64,000 nucleotides of DNA from Sarocladium kiliense (lineage: Eukaryota > Ascomycota > Sordariomycetes > Hypocreales > Sarocladiaceae), in NCBI GenBank assembly GCA_030734395.1, contig JAUZTG010000019.1:124001-188000 (forward strand), read 5' to 3'. This document shows positions 21,257 through 32,720 of this stretch, in pieces. The position numbers were made by a program, and so were the translations under genes. The notes under the pieces were generated by a model, which had not been told where the DNA came from, made no database searches, and saw only the letters and a list, made by a program, of their open reading frames with translations. The first letter of the stretch is position 1. The number at the start of each line of letters is the position of its first letter.

Positions 21257-23164
21257 ATGGACGAAAAGATTACACCGGAAATCACCCGCCAGGGCACGCC
21301 TGACGAGGCGATGAAAGGGGAGATCGTGGATGATGATGGCGAAGTCTTTAAGATGAACGAGGGCCAGACCCAGTTTCGTACTCTGGGAATGTGAGTGCTT
21401 CCCCTCATTAGCTCTTGTCAGTCAGGAAATTGCCAAGAAGGAAAAGTGACAATGGATGGTACAGGGTCAAGACCGTGGTCGTCCTCGTCAAACTTTGCTT
21501 CGCAACCGGTGTCTTGTCTATTCCGGCTGCACTTGGTGTCGTCGGCTACGGACCTGGCTTGGTTCTTCTAGCCCTTTGGAGCAGCATGGCTACTTGTAGG
21601 TGTTCTCAGTGCGTCCAATATCGAGAGCGATACCTGACTCAGGACAAAAGATTACGCCTACGTCATGTTCCAGTTCAGGATGGAATATCGTGGTGTGCAC
21701 AATATCGTCGACGCCGCGATGCTGATGGGTGGTCCTATTGCTCGCGAAGTCGTCACTGTCTTGTTTCTCTTGACGTGGATGTGAGTCTGTCTGTGTCGCA
21801 TTTTCACGAAGCTAGTGGAGAGGCTGATTGCATATTCAACACATCAAAGATTGGCTACCGGCTCTGGATTCATCGGTCTATCACAAGGCCTCAAGACTCT
21901 TGCCGATGGCAGGGGATGTACCATTATGTGGACGATGGTTGCTGCCGTCGCTACTGGTCTTCTATCCAGTATCAGGACGCTAGGAAAGCTGGCAATCCTG
22001 ACCTGGGTAGGATTCGCAAGTATCTTCACTGCCGTCTTCATTATCGTGTAAGTGATGCTATATACCTCTAGAATATCTTTAAGTAATGCTAAAGGCTGCA
22101 CAGCGTCGGTGTGACTATTGTCGATCGGCCCGCGGCTGCTCCGTCCACAGGACCGTACGAGCTAGGTGTCGTTGCCGTCGGAAATCCAGGGTTCGTGGCC
22201 GGTCTTGTCGCTGCCCTCAATCTCTTCTGTATGTCAACCCTGCGGTGCTCAGCTGCAATGAGCTGTAATAGCATGAGTGTAACTGACTGATGCGGGATAA
22301 ATGCAGCCGGCTTCGGTTCAACCTCGACGTTCATGCCTGTCATTGCTGAGATGAGAGACCCCAAGACCTTCCCAAAGTCTTTATTCATTTCCCAGGGGTT
22401 CCTAGGAGCTTGCTATATGTCATTCGGCATGGTGGTGTATATGTACTGTGGCGTGTATATTGCCAGTCCATCCCTCGCCAGCGCTGGTGGCGTATTGGAG
22501 AAGGTCGCTTATGGCGTCTCGATCCCTGGCTTCATCATGACCTCGACTCTCTGGGTTCATATTGCTGCCAAATTTGTACGAAACTCCGGTCTTAAGTATA
22601 CGTTTGTGTGTTCCTGTAGCAAAATCACTGACTTTCAGGTGCAGCTTTTCGTCCGTATCCTTCGCGATTCCGAACATTTGCAGAAGAATAGCTTGAAACA
22701 TTGGACGACTTGGCTGTGAGCACCCTTTACATCCCGTCAGGGAAGACTTTCTGTCGCCTTCAATTACTGACGATGAGTAGGTCATCAACTATAGGGATCA
22801 CAGTCCTCTCTTTCCTCATTGCCGAAGCCGTTCCTTTCTTCAATTATATTCTTGGCTTTATCGGATCAATCTGTTGTTCACCGACCTGTGTAAGTCGAAT
22901 CCCATATGCCCTAGTGTAACCAGGCCTACATGAACAACTTAAGTTAATCGCTATGTCTAGCTCGTGATACCCGCTTGGATGGGTCTGTATTTGCGCCACG
23001 GGGACTATTTCAGTAGCAAGAGGGTCATGGCACTATGCGCCTTTCACTGTATGACGATTGTTGGAGGCACTTTCATGGCGATCGCGGGTACCTACACGAC
23101 TATCCAAAGTATCGTGGACGCGTATGCTTCTGGTGCAGTTGCCAAGGCCTTCACCTGTGGTTGA
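21257..23164 (+). CDS. Neutral amino-acid permease (AAAP family, Mtr-like)
   Basis: Plasma-membrane amino-acid/proton symporter. Nine exons: 21257-21390, 21465-21595, 21651-21780, 21850-22047, 22104-22228, 22307-22575, 22639-22715, 22781-22889 and 22961-23164; 458 aa. An acidic cytosolic N-terminus is followed by FRTLGMVKTVVVLVK and the helix-1 signature GVLSIPAALGVVG. About ten hydrophobic segments follow, with GFGSTSTFMPVIAEM and IAEAVPFFNYILGF as family landmarks. Intron 6 (22576-22638, 63 nt) is in frame and stop-free; removal restores AAKF joined to VQLFVRILR. It is divergent from formamidase. The family is clear; the exact substrate is not. Confidence 0.9.
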
Positions 23165-24051
23165 GATGTTCGACGTTTTTATCGTTCTCTATTGCATCAG
23201 TCGACTGTTCGTTACATAACAAGTGTGAAGGCCGGAAGGCAAACCCATCTACAAGTGGCCGCAGCTTGATAACTACTGGAGAGAAATATAATGCATGATT
23301 GTATCGCAGACGAAGGCGAAGCTTGTCAACGTCCTACAATTGGATGAGTGCTTGTGATGGAGAAAGTCGACTAAATTAGTCTGAGACCGGACAGTTTCCA
23401 AGAACACTACCAAAGCTGAGGGACGTAAGTGTCTACGTACTGGCACAACCTTTCCATGTCGACGCGGAATCCGTAGAGTTAATAAGCACTGATAGGCCAC
23501 CATCGATCGGAATTATATAAGCGCTTGTTGTTCCTTCTTCTGGGCATGTTGCGCTCAGAAGCCCGGATAATGCCACTCACCCTGCACCGGGAGGATCATC
23601 CCTCAGATCATACCTGTAGCTCTGACTTTGCGAACCATGACCCCTCATCAATCCATCTTATGTGATCTGCCAAACGGCCCTTGTCCGGACCCATAACCCC
23701 AAGGATTTCTCGCGTTCTGATCCGTGGAGAAATGCGGAGTATGTGATGTGGGAGCGCAGGGTATGATTTACCCTTCGGGTATTTGACAGTCCGTGCCCAA
23801 CGAGCTACCCCAGGCGCACCTGTGACGTCCTGGATAAATGCCTATGCCCCACGTAAGTAAGGCATGATGTTGCCGTAAGTTGAGGAGTTGGACTATATAA
23901 CATGCGGCTTCGACATAGAAGTAGATGCTCAAGGCTCAACTCATTCATTCCCGTCGCGCATACATCGTGTCAGCATTAACAGAGACTCTTCCTCTTCGCC
24001 TCAACTCACCACTCAGTCTCACCGTCTGTAACCGCTTCCGACGACTTCACA
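23165..24051. other. Promoter region of alpha-xylosidase
   Basis: This 887-bp region lies between two plus-strand genes. It holds a TATA box at 23894-23900 and a pyrimidine-rich leader before the GH31 start. No gene is recognised. Confidence 0.5.
23894..23900 (+). promoter_or_regulatory. TATA box of GH31 gene
   Basis: TATATAA lies about 152 bp upstream of the start codon and is followed by a C/T-rich leader typical of a fungal transcription start. Confidence 0.5.
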
Positions 24052-26552
24052 ATGAGGTTCACACACGGCATTTGGGAAACCCGTGAACACACAACCTTGT
24101 ACGATGCTGTTGAGGTCGCTTCCGTTTCCACCCCGTCTCCGAACAAGCTCCGAGCTCTCTGCGCAACTCGTCACATCAAACATCGCGGCAACACCTTGAA
24201 CCGTGCTACCATCACCGTCGAGTTTGAGACTGTCGCTCCTGGCATCATCGCCTGCTCCGCGACTCACTTCCGCGGCGGGCTCCAATCAAGCAATGAGCCT
24301 AGATTCGAGCTATTTCCCGATGGCAGCGCAGCCAGAGACAAGAATGACCAGAAGGTGACCATCAGTCATGACGATGAGGCCAAAACATCTACTCTACCTG
24401 GCGGTGGTGGCTTCGAGGCTGTCGTAGATCGCAACCCTTCTCACTTCCGTGTAAAGTTCCAATCAGACGGTTCAGATGATTCGCCTCGCAAGACGCTCAC
24501 CAGTCTCGGCTACCAAGGCGTGCAATACATTGTCGCTCCCAATTCTGCACCTATGCCCACGCCGCTGGATGCTACCACCGAAGTGAGCGATTCGTACTAC
24601 CGGCCGACTGTAGCGCCAGGTTCCCGACCGCACATGGTCGTGTCGCTGGACCTACAAGTTGGTGAGCTTGTGTATGGACTGGGCGAGCGGTTTGGCCCAT
24701 TGACCAAGAATGGGCAGTCGGTAGACATTTGGAACGAGGATGCTGGAACAATCAGCCCACACAGTAAGTGCGATGGCTATTGTGTGAAAGACAGTTTGTG
24801 TCTAACAAAGTCCGCAGCATACAAGAACGTTCCCTTCTATATGACCAATCGTGGATATGGTGTCTTCTTTGATCACAGCGACCTTGTCTCCCTTGAGGTC
24901 CAAACCGAGAGACTCGGCAAAGTCCAGGTCTCAGTGCAAGGCGAGCAGATCCGCTGGTTCATCATCAATGGTCCAACCCCCAAAGAGGTGAATATTCGCT
25001 GATCTCTGCTATTCCCGACATCAAACTCACCAGCCATTAGGTCCTCAGAAGATACGCTGATCTCACCGGCCACCCATCGCTGCCTCCAGCATGGTCCTTC
25101 GGTCTCTACCTCTCGACTTCCTTCTTGACTGACTACTCAGAAGCTACTGTCAACTCCCAGCTCGACGGCATGCTCCAGCGCAACATTCCCCTCTCAGTCC
25201 TTCACTTCGACTGCTTCTGGATGCGCGGCATGACCTGGACCAGTTTTGTCTTCGATCCCGAGCACTTCCCCGACCCAAAGAAGTTCCTTGGTCGACTCCA
25301 TGAGCGTGGCATCAAAGTCTGCGTCTGGATCAACCCTTATATTGCTCAAGAGTCAGAAGTCTTCGAGCATGCTATGGAGAATGGCTATCTCATCAAGAGA
25401 ATCGATGGCTCTACCTGGCAAGGCGACAATTGGCAGGCTGGTATGGGCATTGTGGACTTCACTAACCCAGACGCGCTTAAGTGGTACCAGGATCACCTCA
25501 CAAAGCTCCTTGACCTTGGTGTCGACACCTTCAAGACGGATTTCGGTGAGCGTATCCCGTGGCAGAACATCAAGTACCACAACGGCATGGAGCCTCGCGC
25601 TGGACACAACTACTACGCCTACCTCTACAACCGTGCTGTCTATGATGCGATTGTCAACCGTCGCAGCGCTTCTGAAGCAGCACTCTTTGCACGTGCCGCT
25701 ACTGCCGGAGGCCAGCGTCTTCCAGTGCATTGGGGCGGTGACTGTGAGTCGACATGGCCTGGCATGTCGCAGTCACTCCGCGGTGGTCTCTCTCTTGGCC
25801 TCAGCGGCTTCGGCTTCTGGTCGCACGACATTGCCGGATTCATTGAAGAGGGCATCGAAGATGACGCAGCTCCCGACGCGCACATCTACAAGCGATGGGT
25901 GCAGTTCGGCTTGCTGAGTTCTCACTCAAGACTCCACGGCTCACACTCCTACCGCGTGCCGTGGCTCGTCGATGATGAGGCATGTGATGTTCTTGGAAAG
26001 TTCTCAAGGCTCAAGAACAGCCTTATGCCGTATATCTTCAGCCAAGCCATCAAGTGCTGCAAAGAGGGATTGCCAATGCTGAGAGCGATGATGGTTGAGT
26101 TCCCCGAGGATAGGACTTGTCATGCGCTGGATGAACAGTACATGCTTGGTGAAAGTCTGCTAGTGGCGCCGATCTTCAACAATGAGGGCGTGTGCGAGTA
26201 CTACGTTCCCGAAGGAACATGGACGGGCCTCATTGACGGAAAGCAGCGCGTTGGGCCAGGTTGGAAGACTGAGACGTTTGACAATCTGCATCTCCCAGTG
26301 CTCGTTCGTCAAGGCCACGCCATCCTCGTCGGAACGGAGGAGCGGCCCGACTATGACTGGGCAGCCAACTTGACGAAGATCGTGGTTGGCCATGTCGATG
26401 AGAAGACTTCCATTGAGGTTCCCGTTCCGTCTGCTTCGAAGTTTGGGGAGTTTGCTGGATCTGTCAGGGTTATCGAGGGCAAGGTGGAGGTCAGTGGAGA
26501 TGTCAAGGCGACACAGGAGCTTCTAAAGCTGTCAGAGGATGCTCACCTGTAA
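24052..26552 (+). CDS. Alpha-xylosidase (GH31, YicI-like)
   Basis: Releases alpha-linked xylose from xyloglucan oligosaccharides such as isoprimeverose. Three exons: 24052-24763, 24818-24987 and 25041-26552; 797 aa. No signal peptide is seen, so it is probably intracellular, acting on imported oligosaccharides. Signatures: GLGERFGPLTKNGQSVDIWN in the N-domain, the nucleophile Asp in FKTDFGERIPW (about residue 461), the acid/base Asp in HWGGDCEST (about residue 528), and HSRLHGSHSYR. KTDFGE, rather than the DMNE form, points to alpha-xylosidase over alpha-glucosidase. Intron 1 is 54 nt, in frame and stop-free, so retention would add 18 residues. A TATA box lies 152 bp upstream. Confidence 0.93.
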
Positions 26553-27211
26553 AGGGGAGGGTTGCTGGTAATTGACAGAACACATCTGCAGGCACTCGCA
26601 TGATAATCGGCTCTTCATCTCACTATTTAACACATGTACCCGTGTCTTGAACTGTCACCTTGCCCTTTGTTGCTTTGAGACCTGGCTGGACTGGGTCGTC
26701 CTAGGAGTGACGTTCGCCCAGAGGCGGAACTCTGAACTCCTTAGGTGCCGGGTTGCGCTTAAACATATGGCACATGACTTCTCGACCCAAAGGCGAGTTA
26801 GATGCATAAGCCACAATATTGGCGAAGTGACAAGGTCCAAGGTTCACCGCACAGGGTGGCACACTCTCTCAAGGGCCTGGAATAGGAGAACTCGCTCGAG
26901 CTGTCAACTGCTCTCTCGGCATCCCAATCCGTGTAAAAGCAATTTGGGTTTTGTTGCCTGAGCCGGTCGCCTCAGTACCTTGTTGCAGACACTCTTGCTT
27001 ATCGAAGAGTGTTGAGAAGAGCTTGATGACTTGCTGAACATCGGAATTTAAACAGAAACTCCTGTCGTCGTCACGCCCTACGAGACCTCCTGCAACAGGT
27101 ATGGCTGACTCATGCGAGTTGAAACAAAGGCATACGAGAGCCACAAGGATCCTGAAGAAGATCGGTTGACTAGAAGGGAGCATTGTGGTCGACAATTGTT
27201 CATCAATTAGG

Positions 27212-27571
27212 CTAGCATATGAGGAGTGACTCGAAGGACTTGAGCCGGTGGTCATTCGCGCATTTATACAAATTTCGCCCCAATCGAATTCGCCAGCGAT
27301 TCATCTTGTCTGCGGTCCCTCGGTCGAGATATGCTGAGGAAGAGCCGCGATCCGCACTAAGAACGCCTCCGTCTGCCTGGACCACTTTTCCAAAGAGGGC
27401 ATTCCTTCGACTAGCAACGACAATAGGACTGAAGCCACCTTCCACATTGATTGAGCTATTCACAGGTCCGAGTTGGATTGTTCCGCTTCTAGATCCTTCC
27501 GAGGACGAATCTGGAAGCTGATTGATGCTGATTGCCGTCGAGGGCTTCTGAGCGGCGCCGGACCAGAACAC
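27212..27571 (-). pseudogene. Possible decayed ankyrin-repeat fragment
   Basis: A 119-codon frame contains NVEGGFSPIVVASRRNALF followed by KVVQADGGVLSADRGSSSA. This spacing resembles one ankyrin repeat plus the start of the next, with imperfect consensus residues. It has no recognisable start region or partner exons. A related-looking fragment lies at 29319-29546. It could be a chance frame. Confidence 0.25.
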
Positions 27572-28843
27572 AGCTGGAGCGCACTAGTCTGAGGTCGAGC
27601 TGCCTTCGCTTTCCGAATTAGCTAACGCTTAACAATTCGTCACTGGTCAGCTAACCCACGGCTGAATCTGATGGGGGCTGTCTCCCGGTCCCTTTCCTTA
27701 GTAAAACGTTTGCCTATCGCACTCCATGTGATGAAGTGTCCTGCGCCAGAGGATTAGTATGAGCTAAAGCCTCTAGTTGACCCTGTGGCTGAGACATCAA
27801 CCACCTCATTGATACTGGTCACACTATGATAGAACCGAACTGTTACTATGTCTACCTCTTGCTGTCCTCCTTCCCTTCCACTTGCAAGTTGGGGGATGTC
27901 ATCCACATCTCTCACGCTCATCCGCCCTCTGTTCAAGCAATCATAGTCTTATCAGCACGGGAAATTCGGTTCTCGTCCATTACTGCATGTGTTAAAGATC
28001 ATATCATGACATCGAACCTTGAACATCAACCCGTAAGCACTCAGCCAACATGCTTCGCAATCGGCTGCGCTATGCGGGACAGGATGAGAGAGGAGAGGGT
28101 TTCGTGTGGCGGCCCAAGAGAGACGGCACCATAAGCCTTAAGAGAGGAAAAACAAGCCGTCTATCCTTGTTGATCTTTTCGAGGAGGGGCCTTTTCTAAC
28201 GAACAGTTTTGGGTATGACGGGCTCAGTTGGTGAACAGAGTAACTCGTGTAAGTGGACGACGGGATCCACAGCGGCTGGTGATGTAAACAGCCGCTTTCA
28301 GCTCATGATCCCCCCAGGCCGGCTGATTGACCTTGCATTCTCCAGGTTTCCTTCGGTAGTGCCATGCATGCAGAGGACTTTCCAACGGACTGTACTGTAT
28401 CGTCATCATGAAATTGGAAACTGGATGTTATCTGCGAGTACAAGTGGAGGCTTCTCGCTGTTCAGGTCTTCACACACCAGAGTGACACGCCGATGAACCG
28501 AACCGCTGCGATCGAGGCCAAGCAGCACCGGATAATATGCCATGGCTGCACCCGGTGCGTTTCTCCACCCCCACAGTTCGGCAGGCGGTGGCTTGCATAT
28601 GAAGTGAGCTTTGGGTGATCATCTTAGCCAGCTTCGTGATTCCTACGAGCTTTGCTCCTTGCAGAGGCAACCGAGGCTTTTATTGCCGACCGAATACATC
28701 GATTACAAGTCAAGTTCTTCGCTTGGCTCACCTTAGCGGCAGATGTTTATGATGTGGCTTGTCAGCCGATGCACGAGAATAGCCTGAGGTTGAAGAAGCA
28801 TCACACTGTGATTTGCACAGCTGTGTCTAGCAACTTGAAGAAC

Positions 28844-28850
28844 TATAAAG
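28844..28850 (+). promoter_or_regulatory. TATA box of cysteine-rich gene 1
   Basis: TATAAAG lies 89 bp upstream of the start codon at 28933 and is followed by an A-rich leader. Confidence 0.5.
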
Positions 28851-28932
28851 AGAGCTTCTTCACACTGCAAAGTATACCAATAAATCAACAAATAAAGAGC
28901 ATTGAAATCACACATCAATTAATCAAGACACC

Positions 28933-29204
28933 ATGAAGCTTCATTCTATCGTCGGCGTTCTTACTCTGGCTCTTGAGGCCTCTGCTATCCTCTGCACCCC
29001 GAATACCGGACCATGTAGAGAGCTTTGCCGCCACAATGCAAGCTATCTTTGCTGCCAGGCGTCTTATGTACGTCGATCAATTCCAAGGCCTAGACAGGCC
29101 GGGGTAGAGTCGGCGGAGAGTTGCTAACACTAATTTCTTAGTGCAAATACATCCCGGGACAGACTTGGTACGGCGAATGCGTGTGCAGCTGCAAACCTTG
29201 TTAA
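28933..29204 (+). CDS. Small secreted cysteine-rich protein 1
   Basis: Secreted protein of unknown function, effector- or antimicrobial-like in form. Exons 28933-29067 and 29142-29204; 65 aa. The first ~17 residues (MKLHSIVGVLTLALEAS) form a signal peptide. The mature part has ten Cys in about 46 residues, including a CC pair and a terminal C-x-C-x-C-x2-C. The intron follows QASY and the second exon begins with a Cys. It has its own TATA box. It is convergent with a second cysteine-rich gene 365 bp away whose C-terminus has a similar dense Cys pattern, so the two may be distant paralogues. No family was recognised. Confidence 0.75.
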
Positions 29205-29318
29205 AGCTTTCCATGACAAAGAATAGTCATGTCCACCAAGAATGATGAAGGGACGGTACAGTCTGAAGCTAGTTACAGAGGCGGACTCTAATGACAAAAG
29301 TTTCATACTCGGCTTCGC

Positions 29319-29546
29319 TCATTCGAAATTGTGCAAGATGAACAACGTATATTGGGTCAATACTGAAAGTTCGGTCATATTATGCTTGTCTACCCTATCT
29401 TGGCTTCTATTGAGAGTCACAGGATCAACCTCTTGTCGTGTCATTGCGATTATCTCTCTGATGAGGACAGGATGAACCTTGGCGTCCCCTCTGAACATGA
29501 CACAGTGTAGAGGTGTGTCGAAGATGAGACATAGGGAGTCTTTCAT
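29319..29546 (-). pseudogene. Ankyrin-repeat relic
   Basis: The reading frame contains DTPLHCVMFRGDAK, which resembles the TPLH core of an ankyrin repeat. It is followed by a helix-like stretch and a second weak repeat around VDKHNMTELSVLTQ. It lies in the 3' spacer between the two cysteine-rich genes and has no conventional start or intact repeat series. Most likely a remnant of a larger gene. Confidence 0.35.
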
Positions 29547-29568
29547 ATGACTCAAATCATTCTACCCC

Positions 29569-29905
29569 TTAGACCCTGTTACAAACGCAGTTGCAAACAG
29601 GCGTCAGTCCGCCACAGTAGGAGCCCGAGCAAGTGAAGAAGGCGCAGTTGCCGTACTTCTTGCAGCAGTCGCTCACACAGATCTCTGAAATGCGTGTCAG
29701 TTAGTGTCAATACATCATGTGCCCGGTGGATTATCTCTAACGTTTGGTGCAGGCTCTTTTCTCCTGGGCAATATGTTAAACCACGAGGTGTTTATTTGGC
29801 CGTACAGGACCTTGGAAGTCTTTAACTTACGAAGCTTTCCACCTCATCAACGGGAGCCGCAGTGCTCAGCGCCACAAGCAAGGTTGACAGCAAAAGAAGT
29901 CTCAT
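29569..29905 (-). CDS. Small secreted cysteine-rich protein 2
   Basis: Secreted protein of unknown function. Exons 29831-29905 and 29569-29682; 62 aa. Signal peptide MRLLLLSTLLVALSTAA is followed by a short acidic pro-region (PVDEVESF). The mature second exon has nine Cys in ~38 residues, starting C-x3-CC and ending C-x-C-x-C, echoing cysteine-rich protein 1. The 148-nt intron 29683-29830 separates the secretion signal from the Cys domain. A TATAAAAA lies 103 bp upstream. Convergent orientation to gene 1 suggests an inverted duplication that has diverged. Splice acceptor choice is supported by phase; an AG two bases earlier would give an immediate stop. Confidence 0.72.
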
Positions 29906-30007
29906 GATTTGATTAGATTGTTCAAGACTGATGCGATGGAATTGGATTGTGATATCAATTGAGAGATCATGTGAGAGATCATGCACCGAGACTGGGCCCC
30001 AGCGCTG

Positions 30008-30015
30008 TTTTTATA
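30008..30015 (-). promoter_or_regulatory. TATA box of cysteine-rich gene 2
   Basis: On the minus strand this reads TATAAAAA, 103 bp upstream of the start codon at 29905. Confidence 0.5.
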
Positions 30016-30979
30016 CTTCTCAGTTGACTCCCATTCACGGGAGCGCCTGCACTTTCTTGGCATGCATACACGGCATGCTTGTTTCAATCTTGAACCTTTG
30101 GTCATAGACCTATGCTGATCATCGCTCGGGTCGTCGGCTCTGGGTGGACATATTGGTCAGATGTGCGCCAACAGCCCTCCTTTCGGGCACCACTGCGGGG
30201 AGAAGAGGTGCGGCTGAAAGTCTATGTCCCATTTGCGACGACTTCACGGGTGCGCTTGTAAGTCAAGAACAACCTAGAACAAATACAGCCAGAACGACAT
30301 CAGCAGCGATTGGCCTGGGCTAGATGCGTCGCCTTGGTTGCTTCGAACTCTTATACACAGTGGAGCAGATCCTAAGATGGGCCCTTGTGATGAGTACGAT
30401 TGATGACACCTGGTGAAGTTGTAGAATCCGTCGCCCATTGAATTCTTAGCAGCAATTATCCTCCGCCAAAATTACCCATTGGTGGAAATCCACATTTTCT
30501 GGCATCGTCGTCAGCTCGGTGCCATTCGCATCCGAATGGTCAGCGATAATGGCCTATGAGCATGACGGTCCTGGGCAACCTCGGGCTGTAGTCCATTTTC
30601 GTCCACAACCCCCAATTCTGATCCGCCCTTTCATCGTCTCATGTTACCCATGAGCTCCTTCGCGAATGCGGGGTTCTAGAATGATATCCTCTATCCTGGA
30701 AGCGCCCCAGACATCGTGCGTATGCGGACCTCTACGTTGAGCAAGAGCTTCTAGCCAGCCTAGGGGGTAGCGTCGGGCGAGCAGGATGCATTTGGTCGTC
30801 TGAGGTAATGGCCAACGGAGAGACGACTGCGCCATTTGTATGGGATGCGGAAGACATTATATCGATGAACAGACAGTGGTAATCTCAAGACTCAGGACTC
30901 TCATTGCCATGTCTTGTCTTCCGCTTAGGCTTGGAGAGATCCTACCGCAGAGGCCAGTGGCATGAAGCCAATGCCACCC

Positions 30980-31396
30980 TCATTGAAGAGAGTTGTGTCT
31001 GAATTTAGTCGATGTAGGTAGATCCAGCACGTGTACTGCAAGTATCCCCGAAGTGACTGAAAATGAGTTGGGTCCAGGCCGTCGAATGGCTTGCATCATG
31101 ATGAGTGTGACCCGGCTTCCCGCGAGAAATATGGTGGTAGGCATCGCTTCTGAGTGATCCAATGCCTTAAATGGAGATCGAAATGGTAGGCTGACACGCC
31201 TCTCGCTCATAACCAGCGAAGATGCTGGAGGCTTGTCGCTAAAAGGGAGATCAACTATCTCAATCGTCAAGTTCACATGTTCATACGCCCGGCATCGGTT
31301 GTTGCTACTAGGGATGGGATTACTGTTGGCGTCGATGATGTGCAGCTGCAGGCTCTCGGACCAAACGCAAGCATTCCCAGATCTTGATGTTCGCAA
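30980..31396 (-). other. Unrecognised coding-like fragment
   Basis: A minus-strand open frame extends further upstream to about 31427. It encodes SLQLHIIDANSNPIPSSNNR and a hydrophobic/Ser-rich continuation with an alternating beta-like pattern. It lacks an ATG. I tried to join it to upstream frames at 31500-31870 but found no phase-compatible splice. It may be a broken gene or chance. No family assigned. Confidence 0.2.
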
Positions 31397-32720
31397 TCGC
31401 AGGGTTAGGACCCAAGAACCAACCCGCCCTCAATCTTTCCGAAACTAACAGCACAACAGTGTTCTGGCCGTTCTAGCACAGCTTCCAGGCCTCTTGCCCT
31501 TCATATACAGAGGGAGCCCTTCACCTGCAGCTTCGGAGCACTAGTCGCCGCAGGCTTAGCCCAAGCACCTGTCCACTGTTAAGACAAGGAGTTGATTCAA
31601 CTCGAAGCTCCGAGGGAACAGACCTGCCGCGAACTTGTCTAGGACCACCTTTCACCTGTCGGAGGATACCCGGTCTTTGTGTCTTCTGTCCCATGGCCGA
31701 CTCTAGCACCTTCTTTCATACGAAGGATCACAGCTTTGTCTATCGTTGGAGGAACTTCGGCTTTGTCTTGGAGTGCTGCGTATACAACACCTTCGCGGGG
31801 GCTGCGCTCTGGTTGCTCACGAATATGCCCAAGGACCGAGGAAGCAACAAGGTGTAAGAGAAGTACCACATGAACGTTGTCAAACAGCGGTACGACTGAG
31901 CGATCAACTCTAGCGGACTTGCGGACTCAACATAGACAGGGACGCTATTTCCTGGGTAATTGCCATTTCGATAATATCTTGCTAAGCCGATCACGAAGCC
32001 TTTTGAGACATGTTTACATCCATCCTAATTCACGATGCTGCCGCCAATCGTGATACCGCCTCCGTTCTAGTCATAAGCACATTCGACTTGACGCATACTG
32101 CCTCGCTAAACGTACAGGACACAACCTCAATGAAGAACTACTATTAATCCCTTTCTGATACTATGCGACTGATGTAACCTCACTCTTTACAAAATACAAA
32201 ACTCACGTGTTGAGTAAGCATTATTGAAAAGCCAATGCACAATCCCATAAAAATGGCTGGGGCGGCGTGCCTTGGGGGTCATATGCTGTCTTCCTCTCTA
32301 TCTTCTGCACAGAAAGCAATTGTGGTACACGAGTCGAGGTCCATGAGAGTCTCGACCTCCAGGCATCCTCATCCCTTTGGGTTTTGCTAGAGGCATGTCT
32401 CATGACCAGCTGCACGTATCCGTGCCTTAATGCAGCCACCCGCAGAAGATCGTCCAATCCAACCTCGCAATCTCCCGACACCGATTATGCTGCTTTCCCC
32501 TCTTCCTTCTGCGAGAGCTTCGCCCAGATGCTCAACGCATGGTGGCTTCATGTTTGCTTCCTCAACTCGACAGCAACCGATCAATCAATCATAATCTCCT
32601 CCAATAAGCCCATCTTTCACTTCTTGGCATTTCAGTCTCATCAGCACTTGTAGGAGGCCATCTATCTAGGCTGTATATACCTTCGTCATTCATCCGGAAG
32701 CCTTCCTGAGAGAGAGCAGC

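Larger units (their letters stand above)
26553..28932. other. Gene-poor stretch
   Basis: This 2.4-kb region has no confident gene. The only hint of former coding content is an ankyrin-like fragment on the minus strand at 27212-27571. The region begins the accessory-looking segment (26.6-32.7 kb). No terminal repeats or transposase were recognised. Confidence 0.5.
29906..32720. other. Gene-poor stretch upstream of the zinc-knuckle array
   Basis: This 2.8-kb region has no confident gene. It contains the TATA box of cysteine-rich gene 2, an unrecognised minus-strand frame at 30980-31396, and a TATA-like TGTATATACC near 32670 that may serve the first zinc-knuckle gene. No repeat ends were identified. 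Confidence 0.45.

Noticed and set aside
32221..32653. Overlapping plus and minus frames before the zinc-knuckle array
   Set aside because: Neither contains a zinc knuckle, CKVQ or any recognisable domain, so not a fifth array member.
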